NCBI GenBank assembly: GCA_007859835.1
Contig: SJPJ01000001.1
Coordinates: 6,547,632 to 6,611,631, forward strand
Source of the DNA: Novipirellula herctigrandis
GTDB taxonomy: Bacteria; Planctomycetota; Planctomycetia; Pirellulales; Pirellulaceae
Direction: 5' to 3'
DNA length: 64,000 nt
Shown: positions 56,234 through 64,000 of the stretch, in pieces
Numbering within the stretch: position 1 is the stretch's first letter
Layout: each line of letters opens with the position of its first letter
Notes under the pieces: generated by a model
Database searches by the model: none
Told to the model about the DNA's origin: nothing
Seen by the model: the letters and a program-made list of their open reading frames with translations, nothing else
Made by a program: the position numbers and the translations under genes

Positions 56234-56554
56234 CTAAAAAATGCCGAGATGGTCTCGGGCATCATCGGTCATCAAATCGGGGGACCAGGGTGGGTCCATA
56301 ACGACTTTGACTTCCGCCGAATCCACTTCATCGAGTCCCTCGGCAGCCGACTTGGTTCCGGCGACCAATTGAGGTCCAGCCGGACACATCGGGCTCGTCA
56401 TTGTCATGTCGATCTGCACGTCGTGGCGACCGTCTTCTTTCTCGTCGCCGACGCGAAGTTCATAGATCAATCCAAGATCGACGATGTTTACGAAAAGTTC
56501 GGGGTCAATGACCTGTTTCAAAGCCTCTCGAACTTTATCTTCTGCAAGTGCCAT
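56234..56554 (-). CDS. SufT/MIP18-family (DUF59) Fe-S assembly factor
   Basis: 106 residues. DPELFVNIVDLGLIYELRVG and MTMTSPMCPAGPQLV, with the single Cys of the SPxCP motif, then VVMDPPWSPDLMTDDARDHL, define this group (SufT, PaaD, MIP18). In Staphylococcus and Mycobacterium SufT helps mature Fe-S proteins under load. Its place right after sufD fits this. 157 bp separates it from sufD, and 27 bp from the ATP-grasp gene. I leave the symbol blank because family members differ in role. Confidence 0.85.
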   Translation of the reverse strand: MALAEDKVREALKQVIDPELFVNIVDLGLIYELRVGDEKEDGRHDVQIDMTMTSPMCPAGPQLVAGTKSAAEGLDEVDSAEVKVVMDPPWSPDLMTDDARDHLGIF

Positions 56555-56710
56555 GGGACGTTCGTTGCCTGTTGATTATCGGAAACGACATGGAAGGCGG
56601 CGGAATAAAAGTCGCCAGCGTTTGGGGTCACACGCCCAAACGGCTCCAACCAATGTCTTGAATTCTACCAAAATAGCCGCTTAAGGGAAGACTGAGCGAT
56701 TTCGCAGCCG

Positions 56711-58015
56711 TTATTCGTATTCACGCACCTGGCGGGCGATCGCAGCCCCAAGGGCGTCACGAACGCTTGGGATCGTGATTCGATCGAAAATCTGCTGGAA
56801 GAAGCCGCTGACGATCATTCGTGTCGCTTCTTTCCGCGTAAACCCACGACATTGGGCATAAAAAATTTGCTCTTCATCGACCTTCGCCGTGGTGCTGCCG
56901 TGAGTGCAGCGCACGTCATCCGCCTCAATTTCCAGGCCTGGGATCGAGTCCGCTCGGGACGCTTCGGACAAAACAAGGTTGTCGTTTCGTTGATATCCGT
57001 CCGTTTTTTGGGCGATCGGATCGACTTTGATCATCCCTCGCCAAACGGTTCGACTCTTGTCCTGCTGAGCTGCTTTATACAAGAAGTCGCTATGGCAAGA
57101 AGGTGCGCGGTGGTATTGCTGAGTGTGGTAGGCCAAATGTTGCCGTCCCTCGGTGAACATGACTCCGTTGACTTGGCTGTCAGCACCAGGGCCAACGAGA
57201 TCAACCGATTGGTTCACCTTCGACAGCATCGACCCCATTGCCGCAATCGTCCACTGGATCGTCGCGTCTTTGCCTACCAATGCTTTTTGGTGAGCGAAGT
57301 GGTAGGCGCCGTAGCCCCATTCCTGCAAATTGACATAGCGTAAATGCGAGTTGGCCTTTTGAACCACTTCGACGGAGCCGACATGCAGCCCTTTGGACTT
57401 TTCGGCAACACCGTTTGATTCGTGAAGCACGGTTGCTTCCGCACCTTCATCGAGCACGATGAGCGTATGGGTCGTGTCGGTTCCACCATCACTCATCATC
57501 GATCCGATGTACAGCGGTTTGTCGAGAACGACGCCGCGTGGCACGTACAAAAATTGCCCCCCAGCCCAGAACGCTGCATGCAGTGCTGCAAACTTGTCAC
57601 AATCAGGATCGAACGCCGTAAACAAGTGCGGACGAACGATTTCGGGATGCGCTTGACTGGCTTTGGACAGGTCGCAAAAGATGACACCTTTATCGGCAAG
57701 TTCTTGGTCTAGCGATTCGCTGATAACGTAGCTATCGACCGTTTCGATCAAACCACCGAGGTCGACCCCCTGACGCAGTTGTGCTTTCGAAGGCACGTCG
57801 CGTGATTCCGATGCGGGCAATCCAAATCGATCTAACTTGAAAGCGCGGATATCGGTGCGAATCCATTCTTCCGCCCGACGCTCGGGCCATGCCATCGCTT
57901 CGAAATGTTGCCAAGCGTCGCGACGGAGCTCAATGAGCCATTGTGGTTCCGTTCGCGAGCGGAGGAACGATTCGAAGCCGACGGAATCAAAAGTAAGAGA
58001 GGTCGTTTGAGTCAT
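56711..58015 (-). CDS. sufD: Fe-S cluster assembly protein SufD
   Basis: 434 residues. It has the SufB/SufD beta-helix core with the C-terminal helical end EASRADSIPGLEIEADDVRC, then THGSTTAKVDEEQIFYAQCR, GFTRKEATRMIVSGFFQQIF, in which the conserved His after C-x-H is visible. FLYVPRGVVLDKPLYI marks the N-terminal part. SufD pairs with SufB on SufC2 as scaffold. Located after sufB with a 165-bp gap. The N-terminal helices (RAEEWIRTDIRAFKLDRFGL) are typical of SufD, not SufB. Confidence 0.94.
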   Translation of the reverse strand: MTQTTSLTFDSVGFESFLRSRTEPQWLIELRRDAWQHFEAMAWPERRAEEWIRTDIRAFKLDRFGLPASESRDVPSKAQLRQGVDLGGLIETVDSYVISESLDQELADKGVIFCDLSKASQAHPEIVRPHLFTAFDPDCDKFAALHAAFWAGGQFLYVPRGVVLDKPLYIGSMMSDGGTDTTHTLIVLDEGAEATVLHESNGVAEKSKGLHVGSVEVVQKANSHLRYVNLQEWGYGAYHFAHQKALVGKDATIQWTIAAMGSMLSKVNQSVDLVGPGADSQVNGVMFTEGRQHLAYHTQQYHRAPSCHSDFLYKAAQQDKSRTVWRGMIKVDPIAQKTDGYQRNDNLVLSEASRADSIPGLEIEADDVRCTHGSTTAKVDEEQIFYAQCRGFTRKEATRMIVSGFFQQIFDRITIPSVRDALGAAIARQVREYE

Positions 58016-58180
58016 CAGAAGTCAGGTTGTGGTGGTAATATAGATGTTTCGTCGTGGCCGAAGTCGCAGAGAATTCGGGAATATCGGCCGATAGCCGAGC
58101 CCGCGGAGAGTCCGGTGGCTTAGGGGATTTCCGCGAAAGTCTCAGCAACTTCCGCAATGTTTTCGTGAAGCCGTGGCCGC

Positions 58181-59587
58181 TTAGCCGACGCTTCCTTCCA
58201 TTTGCAGTTGAATCAAGCGATTCATTTCGATTGCATACTCCATCGGCAACTCTTTTACGAGCGGCTCGATGAAGCCATTGACGATCATCGTGCTTGCTTC
58301 TTGCTCGGTCAGACCGCGGCTAAGCAGATAGAACATCTGCTCTTCGCCGATTCGCGAAACGCTTGCTTCGTGTCCAATTTGAACATCTTGTTCACAGATT
58401 TCAATGTAAGGATACGTATCGCTGCGGCTTTCAGGATCCAAAATCAAAGCGTCGCAAACAACGCTGTTCTTGCTGTTGTGGGCCCCAGGTTCGACGCGAA
58501 CGAGACCGCGATAGCTACTTCGTCCGCCATTTTTGCTGATGCTCTTGCTGATGATTTGGCCCGTTGTATTGGGAGCCGCATGCACTAACTTCGCACCCGC
58601 ATCTTGATGTTGTCCTGCACTCGAAAATGCGATCGACAATATCTCACCGCGAGCACCCGGTTCCATCATGTGGACCGCCGGGTACTTCATCGTCAATTTG
58701 CTGCCCAAGTTCCCGTCGACCCATTCCATCGTTGCATCGCCATAGGCGTAGGCACGTTTGGTGACGAGGTTATAGATATTGTTGGCCCAGTTTTGGATCG
58801 TCGTATAGCGGCACCGCGCGTTGCGTTTGACAATCACTTCGACCACGGCACTGTGAAGGCTTTCCGTTGTGTACATTGGCGCGGTACAGCCTTCGACATA
58901 GTGCACGCTGGCACCTTCATCGACAATGATCAATGTCCGTTCGAACTGGCCCATGCTTTCCGCGTTGATACGGAAATAGGCTTGAAGTGGGAAGTCGATG
59001 TGGACGCCCTTGGGAATGTAAATGAACGATCCACCCGACCAAACGGCGCTATTGAGTGCTGCGAATTTGTTATCGTCTGGCGGAATGATCTTGCCGAAGT
59101 ACTCACGCAGTAGTTCGGGATGCTCGCGTACAGCCGTATCGGTGTCGGTGAAGATTACACCTTGTTTGGCAAGGTCTTCTTCAAGCGAACCGTAAACGAC
59201 TTCGCTTTCGAATTGGGCCTTCACACCGGCCAAGAACTTCTTTTCGGCTTCAGGAATGCCTAGTTTGTCGAACGTGTCCTTAATTTCCTGAGGTACATCG
59301 TCCCACGACTTACCTTGGCCGGATGTTGGTTTGAGATAGTAGTAGATGTCTTGGAAGTCGAGGTCGATCGACCCGCCCCAATTGGGCATTGGCCGTTCTT
59401 CGAATTTCTTCAACGACTCAAGACGGAATTTCCGCATCCAATCGGGTTCGTTCTTGATATCCGAGATTTGATTGACAACCTCAGCGCTGAGCCCTTTCTT
59501 TGCCTTAAAGACTCCGGTCGTCTCGGTGCGGAAGTTGTATTTGTTGATTTCGCCAACTTCAGCTTTTTCAGTTACGTCAGTAGACAT
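58181..59587 (-). CDS. sufB: Fe-S cluster assembly protein SufB
   Basis: 468 residues. SufB is the scaffold on which clusters form. [20 protein letters not shown] holds the conserved Cys of SufB, and ENTRY segments [20 protein letters not shown] and [20 protein letters not shown] are diagnostic. [20 protein letters not shown] is the usual membrane-like strand. The C-terminal part has the conserved Glu ([20 protein letters not shown]) and a Cys in front of it. It sits between sufC and sufD, and no sufS or sufE lies nearby. Confidence 0.96.
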   Translation of the reverse strand: MSTDVTEKAEVGEINKYNFRTETTGVFKAKKGLSAEVVNQISDIKNEPDWMRKFRLESLKKFEERPMPNWGGSIDLDFQDIYYYLKPTSGQGKSWDDVPQEIKDTFDKLGIPEAEKKFLAGVKAQFESEVVYGSLEEDLAKQGVIFTDTDTAVREHPELLREYFGKIIPPDDNKFAALNSAVWSGGSFIYIPKGVHIDFPLQAYFRINAESMGQFERTLIIVDEGASVHYVEGCTAPMYTTESLHSAVVEVIVKRNARCRYTTIQNWANNIYNLVTKRAYAYGDATMEWVDGNLGSKLTMKYPAVHMMEPGARGEILSIAFSSAGQHQDAGAKLVHAAPNTTGQIISKSISKNGGRSSYRGLVRVEPGAHNSKNSVVCDALILDPESRSDTYPYIEICEQDVQIGHEASVSRIGEEQMFYLLSRGLTEQEASTMIVNGFIEPLVKELPMEYAIEMNRLIQLQMEGSVG

Positions 59588-59710
59588 CTTTATTTCCTAA
59601 CTCGTTCATTTTTAGACCGGAACAATCAAGAGAAGTTCTGGCATGTTGCGTGGTTTGCGTTTTCGTCGAGGCTTGTGCCAGAACTCCCATGGGTCGCTCC
59701 GGCCTACGTT

Positions 59711-60526
59711 TTAAACAGTTGCTTCTTCGGCAAGCATCTCTTGATTTGCTGCTTCTGCTTCAGGGTACGCTTTGCGGATACGGTCGTAGCCGTGACGATG
59801 CAGTTCATCGGCCAATTCCGTGCCGCCTGTTTCAACCAAGCGACCACCCAGCATCACGTGCGTGAATTCCGGTGGATTGTGCTCAAGCAATTTGTCGTGG
59901 TGCGTGATGATCAATAGCCCCATCTTGCCGTGACCAATCTCGGCAATTGACTCACTCGCCAAGCGAACTGCGTCGGCATCCAAACCGCTATCCGTTTCGT
60001 CAAGAATTGCGAATTTCGGCTGCAGCATTGCCAGTTGAAGAATCTCGGCTCGCTTCATTTCGCCACCCGAAAAACCATCGTTGACGTAACGGCGAGCGAA
60101 TTCGGTATCCATACGCAAATGAGCCATCTTTTCTTTTAGCTCGGCGCGGAACTCACGCATCGGAATCAGTTCTTCGCCTTCTTTGCGGTCGGGTCGGCGC
60201 ACATTGGTTGTTGCATGGCGAAGGAAGTCAGCCATTTTGACCCCCGGAATCGCCATCGGTCGTTGGAAAGCCAAGAAAATGCCAGAACGAGCTCGTTCGT
60301 CAGGAGCCATTGCCAGAACGTCTTCACCGTCCATCGTGATTGCGCCTTCGGTCACCGCGTAGCCAGGATGGCCCATGATTGCGAGTCCGAGCGTACTCTT
60401 GCCACTGCCGTTTGGCCCCATCAAAGCATGAGTCTCACCATGATTGATCGATAGATTTACGCCGCGAAGGATCGGTTTATCACCAACGGAGACGTGCAGA
60501 TTTTTGATTTGCAGTACGTGTGTCAT
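59711..60526 (-). CDS. sufC: Fe-S cluster assembly ATPase SufC
   Basis: 271 residues, an ABC-type ATPase of the SufBCD complex. Walker A GPNGSGKSTLG, signature FSGGEMKRAEI, Walker B AILDETDSGLDAD and the switch His in LLIITHHDKLLE are intact. ALMGPNGSGKSTLGLAIMGH is the usual SufC start region. It is slightly longer than E. coli SufC because of an inserted segment RRPDRKEGEELIPMREF and a tail (YPEAEAANQEMLAEE). It begins about 48 nt after the SufR-like gene, so both are probably in one mRNA. Confidence 0.96.
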   Translation of the reverse strand: MTHVLQIKNLHVSVGDKPILRGVNLSINHGETHALMGPNGSGKSTLGLAIMGHPGYAVTEGAITMDGEDVLAMAPDERARSGIFLAFQRPMAIPGVKMADFLRHATTNVRRPDRKEGEELIPMREFRAELKEKMAHLRMDTEFARRYVNDGFSGGEMKRAEILQLAMLQPKFAILDETDSGLDADAVRLASESIAEIGHGKMGLLIITHHDKLLEHNPPEFTHVMLGGRLVETGGTELADELHRHGYDRIRKAYPEAEAANQEMLAEEATV

Positions 60527-60574
60527 GCTTGATGTGAAAGGTTTCGAGTTTTGAAAAGGAATGGATGGTTTACG

Positions 60575-61264
60575 TTAATTGGATGAATCCACCGATGACG
60601 TATCGGTTGCGAATTGACAAAGGTGATCACCGTCGAGACGGCAACTACTAAGGTGTACCGGGCGGCCAAGTGCTTCGGAGAGCATTTCCTCTTCCAAACG
60701 GCACATCGCTCGGTCGTCGGAGGTGTCGGTCAGCGACGGATAGGGACAAGCCCCCACGTCGATGACAGGCAGCGCGCCTGTATGCGAAATCTCCGCTGCA
60801 ATGTGACGCTCGGCCAACATTTCGGAGACGCGTTTCATACGTGATTCAAGCGATTCATCGTCGATCGCGGCTCGATGAATCCCCTCAGCCACTCGTCGTC
60901 CCAAACGGGCCGCGACAGCGGAAAGGACGTTTTGCCGAATCTCAGAATCGGGAATTGCCAAAATCTCTTGCCACATCGCTTCGGCCAAGTCCGCCGGGTT
61001 CGCGCCAGCACTGCGATGGCCATCAACCGTCAGTTGGTATTCAAATGTCGGCCGACCTCGTCCCGCGACAATTTTTTGACGCTCGATCAACCCCATCTCC
61101 AACAAACGCTCGATCCGTTGGCGGATGGCGGTCGCGGTCACACCAAGTTGTTCGGTCAATTCCCCAACTCCGAACGCTTCGCCACTACGCATCACAACAA
61201 GCAAAGCTCGATCAACCGATCGCAAAGACTCAGGCTGAGAGATGGTATTTGGGGTGCTAGGCAT
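60575..61264 (-). CDS. SufR-like Fe-S-sensing transcriptional regulator
   Basis: 229 residues. The N-terminal winged helix (FGVGELTEQLGVTATAIRQR, IERLLEMGLIERQK) fits DeoR/SufR-type regulators. The C-terminal part has four cysteines in a pattern CPYPSL, AMCRLEEEMLSEALGRPV, HLSSCRLDGDHLCQF that matches the Fe-S cluster ligand region of cyanobacterial SufR. SufR represses suf when Fe-S is sufficient. Leading the suf operon in the same direction supports the role. Symbol not assigned because the mechanism here is inferred. Confidence 0.8.
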   Translation of the reverse strand: MPSTPNTISQPESLRSVDRALLVVMRSGEAFGVGELTEQLGVTATAIRQRIERLLEMGLIERQKIVAGRGRPTFEYQLTVDGHRSAGANPADLAEAMWQEILAIPDSEIRQNVLSAVAARLGRRVAEGIHRAAIDDESLESRMKRVSEMLAERHIAAEISHTGALPVIDVGACPYPSLTDTSDDRAMCRLEEEMLSEALGRPVHLSSCRLDGDHLCQFATDTSSVDSSN

Positions 61265-61313
61265 CGGGTTGAGGACGGATGTGGAGTGGCGGACGTGATC
61301 GCTATGTTTGGTG

Positions 61314-61342
61314 GTATTATTACGTCGAACTCTTTTTTGACA
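61314..61342 (-). promoter_or_regulatory. Candidate promoter of the SufR-suf operon
   Basis: On the minus strand TTGTCA (61342-61337) is followed after 17 nt by ATAATA (61319-61314). The start of transcription would be near 61307, about 43 nt before the regulator ATG. It matches the sigma70 consensus reasonably well, but was found by eye. Confidence 0.4.
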
Positions 61343-61535
61343 ACGCCTCTTGCTAAAAATGGCAGGTGAGATTCCGCTGAAGCTAGCTAAAGGCCGCTGG
61401 GTTCCCAGTAAACGCCCCGAGGGTTCGATTTGGCCCTGCCAAAATGGGGGCTAGGCTTCCAGCCGGTCAGCCGCTGGGCTAAGTTTGACACGATTGGTTT
61501 ATCCCCCCTTTTTCTTCCATTCGTACCGAAGTCTC

Positions 61536-62420
61536 ATGACATCCGCTCCTGAACCCCACCGTCCATCTAGCCCCCCGCGTCCACCTGCGCGTCCAGGCCA
61601 CCACGGCTCAGCACTGCCCGAGCCATCGACTATTCCCGAACAGGGCTGGCACTGTGGCCATACGATGTATCGATTCCGCCGCGAATTGATTTGCGGGCCT
61701 CTGAGTCGAAGTTGTCAGGATCAATTCCGTGCGGCATTGCATTCTGAATCGGGCGAAGGGCCTGAGCGATTAGGGGCATATTGGACGAGCGGTCATCGGG
61801 CGGATTTTGTAGTTATGGCGATGGATCCGGATCCCGCCAAGGTCGACGCGGTTCATCAACAGATCATGGCGCCGCCGCTTGGGCAGTTTGTCGAAGCGAC
61901 TTGGTCGTTTGTTTCGATGAGCGAGATTAGCGAATATGTTCCGTCATTGGACCAGTACCGCGAACGATTGATCGCGAGTGGTGCGGAGCCCGATTCACCG
62001 GCATTGGTGGCAAAGATGAACGCATACGAGCGACGTTTGCCGATGATGATGGAGCAACGACTTCGGCCAGAAATTCCCGATTGGCCGTCGGCATGTTTTT
62101 ATCCCATGAACAAAAGCCGGGTCGTTGGTGCGAATTGGTTTACCGAACCGTTTAGCAAACGCAACGCGATGATGGCCGAACATGCCCAAAGTGGCATGGC
62201 GTACGCGGGTAAAGTGAGCCAATTAATTACGGTCGGCGTTGGGCTGGATGATTGGGAATGGATGGTGACCCTTTGGGGGCGAAATCCGCAATATTTGAAG
62301 GATATCGTTTATAAAATGCGATTCGATGAAGCGAGCGCAAAATACGGTGAATTCGGGCCGTTTTATGTTGGATACAAGGCGACGGCGGACGAAATTATCG
62401 AGCACTGCCGCATGAAGTAA
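61536..62420 (+). CDS. hemQ: Coproheme decarboxylase HemQ (chlorite dismutase family)
   Basis: Last step of the coproporphyrin-dependent haem pathway. 294 residues with a Pro-rich 40-residue start that is unusual. CFYPMNKSRVVGANWF carries the Tyr-Pro-Met-x-Lys motif known in Listeria HemQ. MMAEHAQSGMAYAGKVSQLI has the proximal His, and ITVGVGLDDWEWMVTLWG with RFDEASAKYGEFGPFYVGY are HemQ hallmarks. Start chosen at ATG 61536; an upstream in-frame TG start (61485) is less likely because it lengthens a disordered region. Cytoplasmic. Confidence 0.9.
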   Translation: MTSAPEPHRPSSPPRPPARPGHHGSALPEPSTIPEQGWHCGHTMYRFRRELICGPLSRSCQDQFRAALHSESGEGPERLGAYWTSGHRADFVVMAMDPDPAKVDAVHQQIMAPPLGQFVEATWSFVSMSEISEYVPSLDQYRERLIASGAEPDSPALVAKMNAYERRLPMMMEQRLRPEIPDWPSACFYPMNKSRVVGANWFTEPFSKRNAMMAEHAQSGMAYAGKVSQLITVGVGLDDWEWMVTLWGRNPQYLKDIVYKMRFDEASAKYGEFGPFYVGYKATADEIIEHCRMK

Positions 62421-62463
62421 GCGAGCAGTGTTTTGAACGAGCAGTGATACAGAAAGACGATAC

Positions 62464-62498
62464 AAAAAAAGCCTAACGAGTTTTCCTCGTCAGGCTTT
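62464..62498 (-). terminator. Rho-independent terminator of the ferredoxin gene
   Basis: On the minus strand AAAGCCTGACGAG pairs with CTCGTTAGGCTTT around a 5-nt GAAAA loop and runs into a stretch of seven T. One mismatch (G/T at the middle) is present. The hairpin lies 64 nt downstream of the ferredoxin stop. On the plus strand it may also help end hemQ transcription. Confidence 0.85.
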
Positions 62499-62530
62499 GA
62501 ACTCGTCAGGCTTTGAACTCGTCAGGCTTT
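62486..62530. repeat. 16-bp repeat, three copies, of the terminator 5' arm
   Basis: CTCGTCAGGCTTT occurs three times at 16-bp spacing (62486, 62502, 62518). On the minus strand each copy can pair with the single 3' arm of the terminator. Confidence 0.93.
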
Positions 62531-62561
62531 GAACTTCGTCGATACGAAGTGTTCTGCGGAC

Positions 62562-62846
62562 TTAGTCGTCGCACAGAGGTTCTTTCTTTTCGGTGATCAC
62601 GTCACATTCATCCGACTCCGCTTTTTCAGCGTTAAGTTCGGTATAGCTCTTCCATTCCTCGGGGACATTGTCTTCGTGGAAGATTGCTTCGACCGGACAT
62701 TCGGGGATACATGCTTCGCAATCGATGCATTCTTCCGGGTGGATGTACAGCATTTGGTCGCCTTCGTAGAAACATTCAACGGGGCAAACGACTACACAGT
62801 CAGTGTATTTGCATCCTGAGCATGGCTCGCAAACAACGTGTGTCAT
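62562..62846 (-). CDS. fdxA: 7Fe-type ferredoxin (FdxA-like)
   Basis: 94 residues. [20 protein letters not shown] and [17 protein letters not shown] hold the cysteines for one [3Fe-4S] and one [4Fe-4S] cluster in the order of Azotobacter FdI/FdxA. An extra Cys precedes the first ligand (VVCEPC). [20 protein letters not shown] is close to the family. The C-terminal tail is Glu/Asp-rich. Electron carrier in the cytoplasm; partner enzymes unknown. It is followed by a clear terminator, so it is a single-gene unit, convergent with hemQ. Confidence 0.92.
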   Translation of the reverse strand: MTHVVCEPCSGCKYTDCVVVCPVECFYEGDQMLYIHPEECIDCEACIPECPVEAIFHEDNVPEEWKSYTELNAEKAESDECDVITEKKEPLCDD

Positions 62847-63129
62847 GAGTATGTGACCTTTCTTTCTTGCTATTCGTGGTGCAACGGAGACGCTTCGAAA
62901 CAGCGACTCCCGCTACGTTGGATTTATCGGTCGGACACTCCGGCCTCTGCACTCTAAACATGCCTATTGTGCCCAGTTTCGTGTTCTGTGGCGAGCGGGC
63001 ATTTTGATTTTCGATGGAATCGTGCATGATAAAGAGCTTCATCCAATCGATTGGGTTCGCGAAAATGGGCAAGCCTGTTGTTTTCCCCGTGAATTGCCGT
63101 CTTTATTACTGTCTCCTTTAGGAATCTGC
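62847..63129. other. Divergent gap between ferredoxin and methyltransferase genes
   Basis: 283 bp that should hold both promoters. AGGA at 63118-63123 is the ribosome-binding site for the gene on the right. No RNA gene or repeat was recognised. Confidence 0.4.
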
Positions 63130-64000
63130 GTGGCCATCTCTGACATTCCCGTCCCGCTTCGGCTCAAACCATCGCGTCATTTTCCTTTTTTAGCCCGCCA
63201 TCCTTGGGTTCATGCTCACGCCCTAGCCGAATTGGGCGACGACCTTGATTGTGGGCAAGTCGTCGATTTGCTCGATTTCGAAGGCAACTGGGTCGCTCGT
63301 GGGGTGATCAATCCAAAGAGCCGCTTGCGGATTCGTTTGTACACCTTTGATGCGAATATCGATATTAACGAGTCGCTTTGGAGATCACGGATCGATGCGG
63401 CGATCGCTCGCCGTCGTTTGACTGGCCCATTCGATCCCGAGGGAGCTGAACGGGCTATTTTCAGCGAATCGGATCTAATGAGTGGATTGATCGTCGATCG
63501 CTACGCCGATTGCCTAGGGGTGCAGTTTACCGCCGGAGCAATGTTGCGTTGGCAAGGCGCGATTTTGGATCACCTTCGTACCGCTTTGTCGGCTCGCAGT
63601 GTAATGGTCCGAATGGATGAGAAGACTTCGAAACATGAGGGTGTCGAACCCCAGGGCCAATGGTTAGAGGGAGCCAACGCTGATGGACCGGTGCTATACA
63701 CCCAAAACGGCCTGCAATTGGCAGTTGACCTTCACGAAGGCCAAAAGACGGGTGGCTATCTTGATCAGCGCCTTAATCATCTTGCGGCGGCCCAATACAT
63801 GAGTGGCCGAAATGTGCTCGATGTCTGCTGCTACAACGGCGGCTTTGGCTTGTTGGCACTCAAGCATGGCGCCGCTTCGGTTACGGGAATCGATTCCAGT
63901 GCCCCGGCGCTCGAGCAGGCAAAGCTATCGATTGCTCGTAACGGACTTGATGGCGAGGCCTTCGGCCAATCAAGCTTTCGTATGGCGGATTGTTTTGCCG
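63130..64000 (+). CDS. RlmI-type 23S rRNA (cytosine-5) methyltransferase, 3' truncated
   Basis: Open to the right edge of the window. The GTG start at 63130 has AGGA about 7 nt upstream. A PUA-like N-terminal domain (RHFPFLARHPWVHAHALAEL) is followed by a helical linker and the RlmI signature LIVDRYADCLGVQFTAGAM, then LAVDLHEGQKTGGYLDQRLN. The SAM-binding part starts at NVLDVCCYNGGFGLLALKHG and VTGIDSS. RlmI makes m5C1962 in E. coli 23S rRNA; RlmK-like activity is also possible. Catalytic end lies outside the window. Confidence 0.88.
   Translation, partial: MAISDIPVPLRLKPSRHFPFLARHPWVHAHALAELGDDLDCGQVVDLLDFEGNWVARGVINPKSRLRIRLYTFDANIDINESLWRSRIDAAIARRRLTGPFDPEGAERAIFSESDLMSGLIVDRYADCLGVQFTAGAMLRWQGAILDHLRTALSARSVMVRMDEKTSKHEGVEPQGQWLEGANADGPVLYTQNGLQLAVDLHEGQKTGGYLDQRLNHLAAAQYMSGRNVLDVCCYNGGFGLLALKHGAASVTGIDSSAPALEQAKLSIARNGLDGEAFGQSSFRMADCFA

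Noticed and set aside
62464-62498. Terminator assigned only to hemQ
   Set aside because: The T-run lies on the minus-strand 3' side, so it is primarily the ferredoxin terminator.

Overview
The window is chromosomal DNA from a planctomycete, most likely of the Rhodopirellula/Pirellulaceae type. The evidence is several DUF1559 proteins with prepilin-like N-termini, secreted Tat-dependent oxidoreductase and glycoside-hydrolase-like proteins, a huge kinase-like/ATPase-like/histidine-kinase hybrid, a Kdo (LPS) synthesis gene, and genes that look like those for a methanofuran-type C1 cofactor. GC content looks moderate, slightly above 50% by eye. No rRNA, tRNA, CRISPR array, transposase or phage gene was recognised.

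Layout. 1-12.3 kb: a truncated REC/HD-GYP regulator, a FadL-type outer-membrane protein, a methyltransferase, a ~1870-residue signalling hybrid, a metallo-beta-lactamase-fold hydrolase and a Tat-exported glycosidase-like protein. 12.4-24 kb: a Cys/Pro-rich secreted protein, aconitase, an overlapping pair made of a GAF-HlyD protein and an M50 protease-HlyD protein, and a large secreted clan-A glycosidase. 24.1-36.5 kb: the S10-spc-type ribosomal operon on the minus strand (rpsJ to secY-adk), with no rpmD. 36.8-40.3 kb: a DUF2752 protein, a lone DUF1559 pseudopilin and a Gfo/Idh/MocA oxidoreductase. 40.6-47.4 kb: a tightly overlapping eight-gene plus-strand operon of three GspF-like membrane proteins, three minor-pseudopilin-like proteins and two DUF1559 pseudopilins, without an ATPase or secretin. 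47.6-53.4 kb: RNase Y, tRNA-Ile lysidine synthetase, KdsA and a TPR-like lipoprotein. 53.5-61.3 kb: one minus-strand run, read as SufR-like regulator, SufC, SufB, SufD, SufT-like, then MfnD-, MfnF- and MfnE-like genes. 61.5-64 kb: HemQ, a 7Fe ferredoxin with a clear terminator, and the start of an RlmI-type rRNA methyltransferase.

Working together: the right end is an iron-cofactor neighbourhood (Fe-S assembly, haem synthesis, ferredoxin) joined to a predicted furan-type C1 cofactor pathway. The middle holds a reduced type II secretion/pilus-like apparatus of unknown substrate. A recurring oddity is short tandem repeats of 15-18 bp, found in genes (in frame) and between genes. They alter a prepilin leader, a kinase linker and the region of a transcription terminator. 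The best candidates for something undescribed are the three-GspF pseudopilin operon, the GAF-HlyD/M50-HlyD pair and the MfnDEF-like cluster. An apparent ATT start codon for rpsE is also worth testing.
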